Shown here: positions 1 to 10,349 of the stretch, piece by piece
How the letters are laid out: each line of letters opens with the position of its first letter
Numbering within the stretch: position 1 is the stretch's first letter
Notes under the pieces: generated by a model
Told to the model about the DNA's origin: nothing
The model's database searches: none
Seen by the model: the letters and a program-made list of their open reading frames with translations, nothing else
Assembly: GCF_000497045.1 (NCBI RefSeq)
Contig: NW_015961991.1
Coordinates: 372,812-436,811, forward strand
Direction of reading: 5' to 3'
From: Kalmanozyma brasiliensis GHG001
Lineage: Eukaryota > Basidiomycota > Ustilaginomycetes > Ustilaginales
Length of the DNA: 64,000 nucleotides
Program-made: the position numbers and the translations under genes

Positions 1-885
1 ACTCGGCTGGCTCTCAACGCCACGACTGACAATAAGTTACCACTCGTACAAAGTTGCTGACTGCACAATACTTGCCTCATGCACGCTGCTGCAGACTCGT
101 CTCACTCTGATCGTTGATGAGAAGCGCGTCTACTGCTGCGATTCTGTTCACTCGCTCCAGGTAGCTGTCTCAGGGGGGAAGCTGTAGGGACAAAGCACTT
201 GTGAAGCTGACTCGTGGTCATTGCTGCGGAAGGAACGCTCAGGTACGCCACGCAGCATCTCGCGAAACGTTTTCCGCGGCCATGCGTCCTCTCTCCGAGC
301 CCCAAGCCTCTCTGCTCCCCAGCCCAATCGTATGCTGGCTCGCTGACCAGCCCCCATACTGTCACCAAACCAATCAGAGACCTCCTGATGCACCCCGCGC
401 TGCTCAGCAAACTTCGCCATGCAGGTCCAATGCTGCACGAGCTACCCCGCAACCGATGCGATGCGGAGCTGCTTGGCTCCCCCCGCACTTTGAACCCACC
501 CTCTCTCTTTTCCGCAGTCGCTGCGTTGCATGTCAGCGTTTGTGACTGGTGGGGTGCCTGATGAAAGGTGCGCTTGTTGTAGCAAGCTACGGAATGGTTG
601 CCGCGCCAAGCGCTTCATTTGTGTTCTCTCTCTCGTGTAGTGCAGAGATGAAGATGACAGCCAGAGGGCAACGCTACCGTGTGAACCTACAGCAGGCACG
701 GACAAGCTCTCCGTACAACTCTCTACATGTGGGCAACGAGGCACTCGCTGCTGATGAAGGGGCCACCGTCGTGTGGCGCATGCCTATAAGAAGAGGCTCC
801 GTGCTCGGGTCGCTCTTCTTCCCCCAGGACCTTTTTCCCACAGCCCCATCCACAACCTCCCTCCTCCCTCGCCTCAACCGCCACC
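1..885. other. Intergenic region upstream of the MIP channel gene
   Basis: No convincing gene is seen on either strand; the short open frames lack recognisable domains and look random. The last 70 bases are pyrimidine-rich, as is usual for fungal 5' leaders, and a TATA-like element lies at 785-790. Confidence 0.6.
785..790 (+). promoter_or_regulatory. TATA-like box of the MIP channel gene
   Basis: TATAAG lies 96 bases before the ATG at 886, followed by a CT-rich leader. Placement fits a core promoter; no transcription start was measured. Confidence 0.4.
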
Positions 886-2061
886 ATGTCGACCACGACC
901 CCCACCTACATCCCCGCCGAGCACCTCGAGCACAGCGACAAGGACGGCTCGGCCTCGTCGCACCACTTCCAGCGCGCCCACCGCAAGAATGGCGAGCTCG
1001 AGCTCGGTGTCACCGAGATCCTCGAGGGCCGCTCCGATGTCCCTCACCGTCAGGTGGCCCACTCTGCCGGTCTGGCCGACTGGTCCGGCCGTGTTCGTTT
1101 CGAGCAGGCCATGCCCCGCCTCATCCCCGCCCTCGTTGCCGAGTTCTTCGGTACCATGTTCTACTGTCTCGCAGGTGAAATGGCTACTGCTGGGTTCCTC
1201 ATCACCACCTACGGCGGCTCTCCCCAGGGTAATCTCACCATGATCGGTTTCGCCTATGCTTTCGGAATCACTTTCGCCATTGTTGTCTGCGCCACCACCT
1301 CGGGTGGTCAATTCCACCCGGCCTTCACCATCGCTCAGTGCGTGTTCAAGGGTTTCCCGGTCAAGCTGGCTCCGTTCTACATCACTGCGCAGATCGTCGG
1401 TGCCATGGTGGCCTCGTTGATCGTCGTGGGTTCGTGGCACGATGAGCTGATGAAGATCACCGAGCTGTTGCATGCGACTGGCAAGTCGGCTGTCATCTTC
1501 TCTGCCGAGGGTCCTGCCGGCGCTATCGCTCTGTTCCCCACTGCCGGTCGCTCGCTCGGTAGCATCTTCGTCAACGAGTTCTTCGCCGACGTGCTCGTGG
1601 CCATGATCGTGTGGGCCAACCTCGACGCTGCTAACCCGTTCACCGGCCCTCAGGTTGCCCCCTACACCATCGGTCTCGGCTTCGCCGTCGTCGTCTGGTG
1701 CTTCTCCTCGTCCAACGTCGCTGCCAACTCGGCTCGTGACGTCGGTGCTAGGTTCGTCTGCGGCATGTTCTGGGGCTCGGAATGCTTCCCCTCCGGCTAC
1801 TCTGCTCTGGCTGCCCTCACCAACATTCCCGCCACCCTCATCGGCTGCGGTATCTACACCTTCTTCCTCTCGGACACCCGCCGCCCCGCCGCCGCCGTCA
1901 CCCTCAACCACATGCACGAGGAACACGTCCGCTCCATCGAGCGCGCCGAGACCATGCACGCCGAGATGCTCGACCAGAAGATCGCCCAGACCCTCAGCCG
2001 AGGCGGCGACGCCAGCGCCCTCCAGAAGAAGAGGACCAACCTCAGCGTCAAGAACTTCTAA
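886..2061 (+). CDS. Aquaporin-like MIP family channel
   Basis: The 391-residue protein is a major intrinsic protein (water/glycerol-type channel). It has a soluble N-terminus of about 80 residues, about six hydrophobic helices between residues 85 and 335, and a charged C-terminal tail. Both pore loops are recognisable but altered. Loop B reads GGQFHPAFT with HPA at residues 144-146 in place of NPA. Loop E reads NVAANSARDVGAR with NSA at 281-283 followed by the usual Arg-Asp. Fungal MIPs often vary these boxes, so the substrate cannot be assigned as water, glycerol or another small solute. The gene is intronless and converges on the SET gene 141 bp downstream. MIP membership is clear; transport function is inferred. 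Confidence 0.85.
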   Translation: MSTTTPTYIPAEHLEHSDKDGSASSHHFQRAHRKNGELELGVTEILEGRSDVPHRQVAHSAGLADWSGRVRFEQAMPRLIPALVAEFFGTMFYCLAGEMATAGFLITTYGGSPQGNLTMIGFAYAFGITFAIVVCATTSGGQFHPAFTIAQCVFKGFPVKLAPFYITAQIVGAMVASLIVVGSWHDELMKITELLHATGKSAVIFSAEGPAGAIALFPTAGRSLGSIFVNEFFADVLVAMIVWANLDAANPFTGPQVAPYTIGLGFAVVVWCFSSSNVAANSARDVGARFVCGMFWGSECFPSGYSALAALTNIPATLIGCGIYTFFLSDTRRPAAAVTLNHMHEEHVRSIERAETMHAEMLDQKIAQTLSRGGDASALQKKRTNLSVKNF

Positions 2062-2202
2062 ATCGCTTCCCCTGTTTTTGTCTATGCTAGAGATCGTCAC
2101 GGGAGATACCGAATGATATGATGTTGTTACGATGCTTAGTCGAGTGTGATTGTCCGTTGGTGAGTAAGTGAGTGTCGATGATGATATGCTTGCGATGAGG
2201 GA

Positions 2203-3861
2203 TCACCACTCGACTCCGTCCTGCGCACTCTGGCCGACAAGGCGGAGCACCGCGTCTTCCTCGTCCAAGAGCTGTTCCACGAACGCCAGGCTCAGCTTGC
2301 ATCCGTCAAGGTCTGGTTCCAGTCGCGTCCTGATTCCCGCATCCGCCTCGTCCGTATGTGATTCGAGTGTAACTCGCGCTTCAGCCAGATGCCGTCGAGC
2401 TCCGCCATTCTTCTTTCGTCGCGACTCGCAGAGCTGGATCAGCAGCTCGTGAGCCTTCCGCTCATTCTCCTCCGAGACAGTATCGCGGTAGCCAGTGAGC
2501 GTCTCCTCCCACTTGTCCAGGTCCGATGCACCACCGCGACCATCGACCGGGTGCACCTTCCTGCCGGCTTTGACCCCCGCATTCGCCTTCGTCTTGGCCA
2601 CCTTGGGCGCGCTTCCCTCCGCCGGTGTCGCGCGCAGGTTCAACGCAGCCAGCCTCAAAGCAGGAACCAACCGATGGCTCGGATGCGGCTCTGGGTATGG
2701 ATGCAGCGTGAACTCTCCCCAATAGCCTCGGTTCTGAAGCAGCTCGATCTTTTCCTCCCCCTCCTCACCCTGTCGGTTCAGCAGATCTTCCACCTCTGGG
2801 TCGACCAGAACATCCACATACCGGCTTCCTTGCCATTGTTGATCCGGCGAGAGATCGCGCGGGAGCACGAAGCCGTACTCCGATAGCAATGATTCGTTCG
2901 AATGCGCACCGTAGGTGATGAAACACTCATCGCCTTCCTTAGTCACCGAAGGTGACCTTCCTTGCGGAACATCGGGGGCGTACATCTGCAGACCACCATC
3001 TGGCAGATAGCCCACTTTGCATTCCCTCGCTGGATCACTGGTGTGATTGGCCATGTCGAGCATGGGTGCAAGGGTAAAGTTGTCGCCGTGCCTGGCGAGG
3101 CCGAGCGGGAGAAAGACGCAGCGCGAGTTGACGCAGTGCCACGCCCAGAGGAAGAGGGGCTTTTCGATGGCATGGATGATGTCGCGCGCGAGAGCAGGGT
3201 CGGAGGTGAGCAAGGAGGGCTCGGTGAGGACGTCGCAATTCGAGTCTCGAAGGGAGAGGAAGGTGGACCAATCGCTCTCGAATCGGTGTCGTACCTTCTG
3301 TTGGAGATTGCGGCTATGCGGTGGTAGCGCTTGCAAGAGGCTCGCAAAGAAGTCGCCTTTCCACGATGTCTTCCCTTCTCGTTCTTCCTTGAGTCGACTG
3401 GCGACGAGCGACCAGGTCAGCGGCACACTATCAAAAGTACCCGGCAGCGTCTGGACGAACAGCCGCAACACGTCGTCCTTCGTCGTCGCCTTTGACCTGC
3501 CCCGCCCCAACTCCGTCTCCACATGCGCCCGCGCAAGCAGCAGCGTCAAGAGCAGCGCAGAAGACAGTCGACCCTCGTCACTCCTACCTTCGCCACCGCG
3601 TGTCACACTTGCTTGCAGGGGAAGCAGCTCTGGGCGGAAGAAAGACTTGAAGCTCTTGACGTTGATAAGTGTGTCGGCGGGAAGCGTGAGCAGCACCTGC
3701 TGCGCCTCGACAGGGCAGATGAAGACCAGACCTCGACCAGCGGGCACTTGGTCTGAGATGTGGACCAGCGGGGTTGGCGTCGAGGCTTGCGAAGGGCTGA
3801 GATTCAACAGCTGTGTGAGCAGAGCGTTCTGCTTGAGCACCGAGTGGCTGTCCTTCGCCAT
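2203..3861 (-). CDS. SET-domain protein lysine methyltransferase (Rubisco LSMT/SETD3-like)
   Basis: The 552-residue protein has the split SET domain of the LSMT/SETD3/Rkm class. The N-terminal SET half contains AGRGLVF near residue 42, a helical insert follows, and the catalytic half carries DMANH near residues 269-273 and FITYGAHSNESLLSEYGF, the SAM- and substrate-binding core of the family. The remainder resembles a Rubisco-LSMT substrate-binding domain and ends in a basic helical region. Yeast relatives (Rkm1-4, Set7) methylate ribosomal proteins or other non-histone targets using SAM; which target applies here is not visible. The gene is intronless and tail-to-tail with the MIP gene. Confidence 0.85.
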   Translation of the reverse strand: MAKDSHSVLKQNALLTQLLNLSPSQASTPTPLVHISDQVPAGRGLVFICPVEAQQVLLTLPADTLINVKSFKSFFRPELLPLQASVTRGGEGRSDEGRLSSALLLTLLLARAHVETELGRGRSKATTKDDVLRLFVQTLPGTFDSVPLTWSLVASRLKEEREGKTSWKGDFFASLLQALPPHSRNLQQKVRHRFESDWSTFLSLRDSNCDVLTEPSLLTSDPALARDIIHAIEKPLFLWAWHCVNSRCVFLPLGLARHGDNFTLAPMLDMANHTSDPARECKVGYLPDGGLQMYAPDVPQGRSPSVTKEGDECFITYGAHSNESLLSEYGFVLPRDLSPDQQWQGSRYVDVLVDPEVEDLLNRQGEEGEEKIELLQNRGYWGEFTLHPYPEPHPSHRLVPALRLAALNLRATPAEGSAPKVAKTKANAGVKAGRKVHPVDGRGGASDLDKWEETLTGYRDTVSEENERKAHELLIQLCESRRKKNGGARRHLAEARVTLESHTDEADAGIRTRLEPDLDGCKLSLAFVEQLLDEEDAVLRLVGQSAQDGVEW

Positions 3862-4404
3862 TGTGACTCAGCCGCGGGACGCTTGAGATAAGTCGAGGTG
3901 CGTCACTCGAGCCGCATCGTAGATGGTCGACACCGCAAAGCGGAGATACCGATGGTCAATGGGTTGTACTGTGGGTCGACGGCGCTCCCGAAGGTGAGGG
4001 TGTGGGAAAAGAAGTGAAAGCTCGTCGGAAGCTTCCATTTCAGGGTCTTCTCAGGCAGACTCGAGCCTTTTTTTAGCCGTCGGCTTTTCCTCGGTGAATT
4101 CTTCCGGCTTGGCTTTCTTCTGTATCACATTTCTTCTGACACCTCCCGCTTAAGTCAACCCAAGCACGTGCTGAGCTAGCATGGAGGGGACAGCTTCGAG
4201 ATGCCAATGTAAGACGTACATCAGCGGCTTGAACATTCAGAACAGGTAAAGCGACAGGACTGCGAAGAGAGCATGGATTATATATGACAGAATGAGAAGA
4301 AGACTTTGCAGAGTGTATGCGTGTGCGTGAGTGCGAGAGACGTGATGGACAAGCGATGCGGACAATTCGATGTATGTACAGCTTTGATCTTTGTGATCGC
4401 ATCT
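3862..4404. other. Intergenic region between the SET and RTA1-like genes
   Basis: It holds the SET gene's upstream region and the 3' flank of the RTA1-like gene. A CACGTG E-box-like hexamer lies near 4166. No gene is seen. Confidence 0.5.
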
Positions 4405-5397
4405 TCAAGCAGGACTGTGTCCGCTATGAGAGCTGGAAGGCGAGAATGGTGTTGGAGTGGCCACTGAATCGGCCGAAGAATCTTCCGATGCGCTCGTTTG
4501 CAATCGCGGCTTCTCGAGCTCTTCCGACTCGGCAGCGTTGTACACGACTCCCTTCTCCTTGTTTCGGGGTAGGAACCATCCCGGGTGGAAAGGGATGAAT
4601 ACGCCGATGGCTAGTAGGATCATAAGCCCGTCAAGGACGTCGAAGTACACCTCGGTCGTCGCCAAGTAGCCTACCCAGCCATCGGCCATCTCGACGATCC
4701 TGTAGATGCACCTGACGAGGATGAGCAGCGTGCTGACGCCAATCACTTTGTTGAAGATCTCCACCCTGCGATGGGGTCGTTCGTCCTTCGCCAGCCTCGC
4801 CCACTCCCTGAGCCTTCGGATGTTGTAATCCAGATACAGCAGCATGAACGGCGCCGTGACCGCAACTTGCACGCTGACACCGGCGATCATGATATTCTTG
4901 CCGGTTTCCACCTGGTCCTCGGTCGTCGCTTCCGCTGACATAGCTCCCCCGACCGCCTGCACGACCAGCGAGCACAGATCGCCAAAGCAGAATCCAATCA
5001 CGTACCACTTCCTCGGGATCCTTGACCACCTGGATCCAAATACATCCATGACGTTTTGGAAAGCGACGTAATTGACAGCGCTGATGAAGGCGGGACTGAG
5101 GATGAGGCAGACGATTTGGGCGATGTAGGCGTTGCGGTTGAACGGGTTGGTGTGACCGAAGGTCCGTGCGATCCATCCGGCGAGCTCGCCGGCAGCAGCG
5201 ACGATCGCAATGAACATGAAGCGCGGAAAGGCACGGTGAAAGAGGAGGAGAAAGGCGTGGATGAGCATGACAAGGCCGAAGAGGGTGGAGAAGAGGATGC
5301 CCGTCCAGAGAGCAGGCCGGAAGCCATAGGAGGAGTTCTCAATGCTGCACAGCGAGTCGGGCATCGGATCGACGCCTGTGCAGTCGTAGGTGTCCAT
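4405..5397 (-). CDS. RTA1-family multispan membrane protein
   Basis: This 330-residue protein has about seven hydrophobic segments and the fungal RTA1 signature features: an N-terminal Cys-containing ectodomain, AIVAAAGELAGW around residue 70, a segment with ILSPAFISAVNY near 100, and GFCFGDLCSLVVQAVGG near 145. Family members (yeast Rta1, Rsb1, Pug1) are plasma or vacuolar membrane proteins linked to 7-aminocholesterol resistance, sphingoid-base export or porphyrin handling. The last 40 residues are Ser/Thr-rich and cytosolic-like. The substrate cannot be deduced. The gene is intronless, with a TATA-like element about 145 bp upstream. Confidence 0.85.
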   Translation of the reverse strand: MDTYDCTGVDPMPDSLCSIENSSYGFRPALWTGILFSTLFGLVMLIHAFLLLFHRAFPRFMFIAIVAAAGELAGWIARTFGHTNPFNRNAYIAQIVCLILSPAFISAVNYVAFQNVMDVFGSRWSRIPRKWYVIGFCFGDLCSLVVQAVGGAMSAEATTEDQVETGKNIMIAGVSVQVAVTAPFMLLYLDYNIRRLREWARLAKDERPHRRVEIFNKVIGVSTLLILVRCIYRIVEMADGWVGYLATTEVYFDVLDGLMILLAIGVFIPFHPGWFLPRNKEKGVVYNAAESEELEKPRLQTSASEDSSADSVATPTPFSPSSSHSGHSPA

Positions 5398-7635
5398 GGT
5401 CGTCAGGTGAGCGTTGCGAGGAAATTGCTCAAGTGTGACGGGAAGGGGCGCAGGGATGATGGTGTGAGGAAAGACCGGCAGAGGGCTGTAGAGATCATTG
5501 TCCTATGGACGGAAGGGCGTACATCGTCCTGGACCCAGGTCTATATAGCTGAGTGACCCGCCGATTCTCAATCTTCGTCTGCTGTCAGTAAGAGGAGGCC
5601 TCCGCAGCCGGCGGCCGAGCGTTCCTTCTGCAAAGGACGGTGGAATAGACACGCAGGGCCCAAACGGTATCGGGCACGAGTCCGGGAGCGGTCGAAGAGG
5701 CTGCTTCATTGACGCACACCGGTGTCATTGCGACGTAAGCTCCGAGCGATTCGCAGGACACGAGCGTCGATCAACCAAGCTCAAGACAAGCGACGAACCC
5801 TTGTCCGACTCTCTCGTGCATCCCAGCGGTACGCCCTTTATCACACTCTGGAAGGCCATCAGTGGTCGTTCGGAAGCTACGGCGCTCGAATGCTGTGTTT
5901 CTGGTCAAGCTATCATAGAGCGTAATCGTAAGCACAATGGACTGAACAGGCCTGGATTGCTTCCTCCGCCTAAACGCCGGAAACTCTGGCGGAAGGATGC
6001 ATCAGCAAACAGAGCGCCTTCTGGTAGCGAAGTTCTATCTGATTTGGCCGGATCGAATTTGCCGAGAAATAAAGGTGACAGCTGCGTCCTCGATGATGAC
6101 GGCTCAGAGACCGCAAGCAAAGCCCACATGATCGCGTCGCTCGCGGGCGTGTCTCTTCTCGATCCGTCATGAGATGAGGTACGCTACGCCGCGGGTAGGT
6201 TCGGGCCGTCTTGGCGGTCGATGAACGAGGCGTCTTGCCACGACGTCTGGTCATTTCGTCGATCCTGGTTCAAGGTCCGGTCCATATTCGGCGTCTAACG
6301 CTCGTCCGAGCGCGTTTCGCGCCTGCTGAATATGCGCCTCCCACGCGGTCGAGGTTACGAGGTTAGCATCCGCGGGCACTCGTACGCACGTGGTCCAACA
6401 CACACCTTCTCATGAAGGCTGTGTTAAACTACGATACGCGGCTCTCGAGAGCGACTCGCGCTTTGAATGGCGGTAACCTATCTTTCAGGTCTTCTGGTCC
6501 CAGTTGGAGCAGGCGCAGAAACGGCCTTGTGATCGACGATGGCAGCTGTTCCCACGGAGCGAACTCGGATGCTCAGGCGCAAGATGAACTTACCGTCAAC
6601 ATTGCACGATATCGAGATGCAACGCCAGTTGCTATCGGATCACTCCGCGGACCTGCTGCCACCTTGCGTAGCCTTGGGCCTTGATCGCGTCGATCCTGGT
6701 TCGGGGGGTCTCAACGAGCTTTGACGAATCTTACTACAGCGACTCGATAGCTTCCGAAGCTGATGAATGAGCAGCTTTGTTGGTCCGATCGCCATCCACG
6801 GCAGCTCCAAGTGATCGAGCCTGACCTCGTAGCGGCACCTAGTGATAGCATCGTGACCGTGGGAAATGGATGCAGCTCCCATGTAGCGTTGTGGTGGCTT
6901 CAAACCTCGCTCAGGTTGATTCCGTTGCTCTTTCGGATGCTGCGAAGCTCAGAGATTGAAGTCCCAGTCGTCCAGCTCGAGCTCGCGAGACTCTGACCTT
7001 GGTCCACCTCCTGCTAGAGCCTGGCATCTTGCCGGGAACATGGTCTGGAATGTTTTCCGATCTTACCCGGCGGCGACAGTGTCAATCAGACCTCTTCCTC
7101 GTTCTTCAGTGGCATCAAGGCGGTTATTTGCTCACAGCATGTCCGAGCGTACAAGCGGGAGCTTATTAAGGCGGCTCCCGCAACGTAGCCTGGCGATAAC
7201 GAAGGTGAAGCTTGGCAAGCAAAAGGCTCCAGGTCCGCTCACCACCAGGCGTGCCACGCGATCTGACACGCTTTTGGTGTGATTTTCCTCGTCAAGATCC
7301 GACCAGCCAAACGCCGAGACGTCAAAAGAACAATGACGTAGCATGAAAGAGTGGAAAGGATTTGCACCACACCCTGTTGGGGCAGCCTCGCTTCACTGCC
7401 AGGGTCTAACGCTACTCTTTGCAAACGTGAAAAGGAGTCGAATCGGGACTAAGAAAGCTTTCAAGCTGGCACATCAATGCAACTCCGATCAGCCTTGGGA
7501 CAATGAAGGCTGCGCCCCAGTTGCCAAGGTGCTGTGACGATGTCGGAGAGCAACGTTCCGCTTTGCTGGGTCGATTGAAAGAGCCTCTTGACCGTTGACC
7601 ACCACCAACATCGCTGATCAGACCAGCTCGCTATC
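5398..7635. other. 2.2 kb gene-free stretch
   Basis: No open frame here has a recognisable domain or the C/G-ending codon bias of neighbouring genes. It is the largest gap in the left part of the window, together with the regions at 33-34.7 and 44-46.3 kb. A 15-base word (CGTCGATCCTGGTTC) occurs at 6257-6271 and again at 6688-6702. The frame at 5801-6172 is the longest on the plus strand but has no detectable family. This may be upstream DNA of the divergent flanking genes or decayed sequence. Confidence 0.5.
5541..5547 (-). promoter_or_regulatory. TATA-like box of the RTA1-like gene
   Basis: TATATAG on the minus strand lies about 145 bases before the ATG at 5397. Spacing is plausible; assignment is by position only. 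Confidence 0.35.
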
Positions 7636-8748
7636 ATGTCTGCCCCAACCGCAACTCAACAAGGACCTAAGGTGCTGCTCACCGGCGTGTCGGGCTTCGT
7701 TGGCTCGCACGTTCTCGATCAGCTGCTCAAGTCGGACCGTAACTACCACGTCACCTGCGTGATCCGATCCAAGGCCAAGACCGAGCCGTGGCTGTCAAAG
7801 CAGTTCGCCGACGACTACGGTAGCCGTGTCGAGGTTACTGAAGTCAAGGACCTGCTGGCTTCAGGATGTCTCGATGACGCCGTCGAGGGCAAGGACTACA
7901 TTGTCCACGTCGCCTCGCCCTACGTGCTCTCAGCTAAGAACAACAAGCGGGACATCATCGACCCTGCCGTCCACATGACGCGCAATGTCCTCGAAGCGGC
8001 GCTCAAAGCCGAGAACAAGGCCAAATCTGCTGGACAGACGCCGCAGCTCAAACGCATCGTGGTCACCTCGTCCTTTGCAGCGATCCTCAACCCGCTGCGT
8101 GGCATCGAGAGGCGCGACTACACGTACACGGACAAGGACTGGCAACCCATCCAGTACGCCTTTATGGGCATGTTCTACTCGCCCCTCGCCTACCTCATCT
8201 CCAAAACCCTTGCGGAGAAGTCAGTGTGGGACTTCCTTGAGAAGCACAAGCCCTCCTTCGATGCTGCCACGGTCAACCCACCCAACATCTACGGACCCAT
8301 CATCCACGAGGTCAAGTCGGAGGACGCCATCAACACCTCATCCGCCGAACCGTGGAAGCTGTACAAGGCCGGTGGACCCAAGGGGGATGGCAAGGTGCCA
8401 CAGGAAAGCTTCTGGTCCTTCTGCGATGTCCGAGATGTGGGACGAATCCATGTGGCGGCGCTCGACAACCCAGCGGCGCACAACACGAGGTACCTCGCCT
8501 ACGGCGGCAGCGTCTCATGGCAAGAAGTGGCAGATGAGATCCACGACAACCCGGAGTACCCACAGGAGCTCAAGGATCACATTCCCAAGGGCGAACACGG
8601 CAAGAAGACCCGTCCTTCCTCGCTGTCCAAGATGGACACCAGCAGGGCAGAGAAGGATCTGGGGATCCAGTTCCGCGACTGGAAGGAATCGGTCATCAAG
8701 GGCTCGCTCTACAGCTTTATCGAGATCGAGAAGAGCTGGGGCCGATGA
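7636..8748 (+). CDS. GRE2-like NAD(P)-dependent reductase (extended SDR)
   Basis: The 370-residue protein is an extended short-chain dehydrogenase of the dihydroflavonol reductase/Gre2 group. The N-terminal Rossmann motif LTGVSGFVGSHVLDQLL is at about residues 15-31. A conserved IVHVASP follows near 93, and the catalytic Tyr-Lys pair is in AYLISK near 183. Yeast Gre2 reduces methylglyoxal and other ketones/aldehydes with NADPH in the cytosol; a similar carbonyl reductase role is inferred. There is no signal peptide, so it is probably cytosolic. It is intronless and converges on hexokinase 176 bp away. Confidence 0.85.
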   Translation: MSAPTATQQGPKVLLTGVSGFVGSHVLDQLLKSDRNYHVTCVIRSKAKTEPWLSKQFADDYGSRVEVTEVKDLLASGCLDDAVEGKDYIVHVASPYVLSAKNNKRDIIDPAVHMTRNVLEAALKAENKAKSAGQTPQLKRIVVTSSFAAILNPLRGIERRDYTYTDKDWQPIQYAFMGMFYSPLAYLISKTLAEKSVWDFLEKHKPSFDAATVNPPNIYGPIIHEVKSEDAINTSSAEPWKLYKAGGPKGDGKVPQESFWSFCDVRDVGRIHVAALDNPAAHNTRYLAYGGSVSWQEVADEIHDNPEYPQELKDHIPKGEHGKKTRPSSLSKMDTSRAEKDLGIQFRDWKESVIKGSLYSFIEIEKSWGR

Positions 8749-8924
8749 TCTTACTCAGAAGCGGGGTGTTGCTGTTCGACTTATACCTGCCTCGCCGCCG
8801 TGTCACACTCTCCGATCGGCCCTCACTGTGCTCCTTGCTGCCCGTGTCTATGTCTCTCTAATCACGCGAACCCGAAATCAAAGCGTAGTAATGCTTTGCT
8901 TTGTGATTCCCTATCGCCTGTGTA

Positions 8925-10349
8925 TCACACCTCGACACGATGACCGCTGGCAAGCTGCTTTGCCGCTTGCAACGCACCCAGTGCTGCTCCTACACCGCTT
9001 CCGTCCTTGGCCAGACCGATCTTGACGCGCTTCTCGCCCTCCTCGCCGATCAATTCGCGCAGTGCCCCTCGCATCCTCTCCTCAAAGTGCGGGTAGTACT
9101 CGATGACACTGCCGTCCATGCCGACCTTGACGCCGTCGTCGTTGGGTCCGGTGCTCTGCACGTTGCCGGTCTGCACCATGGTCGCTGCGATGGCGACTGC
9201 GCTCAATCTCGCCGCGCGCGTGCCGACGATCCTGCACACCGTTCGCACCGTCTCAATGTCCTCTGCCGAGATGTGCTCCTCCTTGATGCCCATAGTCGCC
9301 ACGAGCACGGTTCGCGTGGGACTCGATGTCGACGTCGCATCCTCCTTGTCCGCCTCGATCGCCGACATGTACGCCGTATCGAATCCGTACTGTGTGTTGA
9401 GCAGCTTGCTCGAGAAGCCTTGGAAGAGCACCAGCTGGTCGATCAGGTGCAGCAGCACACATCGAGCCACCTCGCCCAGGTACATGCCACTGATCATTTT
9501 TTCGAAAATGTGGTTCCGCGGTCGGATGGATTCGCGGTCCACCTTGTTGTCGAAGATCGTCACGGGCAGGGCTTTGCGTTCGTCGTCGAATCCACCCCAT
9601 TCCGTGTTCACCACCATGTGGCTGATGGAGCCCTCAGCGGTCTTGAGCTTCTTAATCTTGCGAATGTCTTCGAGGTAAGCGCCGTTGGTGCCCGTGCCAA
9701 AGATCGCACTGATCAGCGCACCCTTGGCGGCGTAGGCGTGGGCGAGAAGGGCACCAACCGTGTCATTGACCAGAGCACTGCATTTGACCTTGATGTGCTT
9801 GCGATCGAGCGCGTCCTGCAGCAGCTGAACGACGTCTTTGCCAGGAGCATCGGGACAGTTGAAGCCCTTGGTCCAATGGATCAGGTGGCCGCGGTCGATG
9901 GCAGATTGCTCCACGGGGAAGCTGAAGGTGAAACCGAGGTGGAGAACGTCTTCGGTGGAAGTGGTGCCAAAGTCTGTGAGAAAGTTGTCGATGCTGGTAG
10001 CCATGTAGTTGAAGAGGTCGTTGACGGGTCCCGTCTTGAGCTGATCCGACACCTTGTACTTTTCCTGCTTGATGGTGAAGGTTCCATTGCCGTCGAGAGC
10101 CACTTCGCAGACACGCAGATTGGTGCCGCCGAGATCAAGGGCGAGATAGGTTCCCTTTTCTGTTCCGGTGGGCACACCTGTGACGAAGGAGGGGATCATC
10201 TGCATTTCTGCGCCGTGGTTGGCGAGGCCATAGTCGTAGAGTTCCTGGAAGCGTGCGCTAAGGGATTCGAGCAGGGGCTTGTCCAGGGTGAATTGCTCCT
10301 CGATGGCTTGAACGGCTTGCTGCCGTGATACAGGCGGTACAGCCGGCAT
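8925..10349 (-). CDS. Hexokinase
   Basis: The 474-residue protein spans both hexokinase domains. ATP- and sugar-site elements are intact: LALDLGGTNLRV near residue 70, the glucose-binding FSFPVEQ and WTKGF segments near 145-165, LVNDTVGALLAHAY with the catalytic Asp near 193-206, GTGTNGAY near 225 and NTEWGGF near 250. Length matches fungal hexokinases of about 470-500 residues. It phosphorylates glucose, and probably fructose, at the entry to glycolysis. Some fungal paralogues also signal glucose repression, but no specific nuclear signal is visible. The start is supported by a conserved-looking N-terminal helix. It is intronless and tail-to-tail with the GRE2-like gene. Confidence 0.93.
   Translation of the reverse strand: MPAVPPVSRQQAVQAIEEQFTLDKPLLESLSARFQELYDYGLANHGAEMQMIPSFVTGVPTGTEKGTYLALDLGGTNLRVCEVALDGNGTFTIKQEKYKVSDQLKTGPVNDLFNYMATSIDNFLTDFGTTSTEDVLHLGFTFSFPVEQSAIDRGHLIHWTKGFNCPDAPGKDVVQLLQDALDRKHIKVKCSALVNDTVGALLAHAYAAKGALISAIFGTGTNGAYLEDIRKIKKLKTAEGSISHMVVNTEWGGFDDERKALPVTIFDNKVDRESIRPRNHIFEKMISGMYLGEVARCVLLHLIDQLVLFQGFSSKLLNTQYGFDTAYMSAIEADKEDATSTSSPTRTVLVATMGIKEEHISAEDIETVRTVCRIVGTRAARLSAVAIAATMVQTGNVQSTGPNDDGVKVGMDGSVIEYYPHFEERMRGALRELIGEEGEKRVKIGLAKDGSGVGAALGALQAAKQLASGHRVEV

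Noticed and set aside
874..2100. Long open frame antisense to the MIP channel gene
   Set aside because: It mirrors the codon bias of the real gene (few TTA, CTA and TCA codons on the sense strand leave the reverse frame open). Its composition is low complexity and no domain is seen.
5801..6172. 123-codon frame in the 2.2 kb gap
   Set aside because: No recognisable family; codon use unlike neighbouring genes; could be a chance frame.
8940..10328. 462-codon frame antisense to hexokinase
   Set aside because: Same codon-bias effect; the sense strand has all hexokinase motifs.
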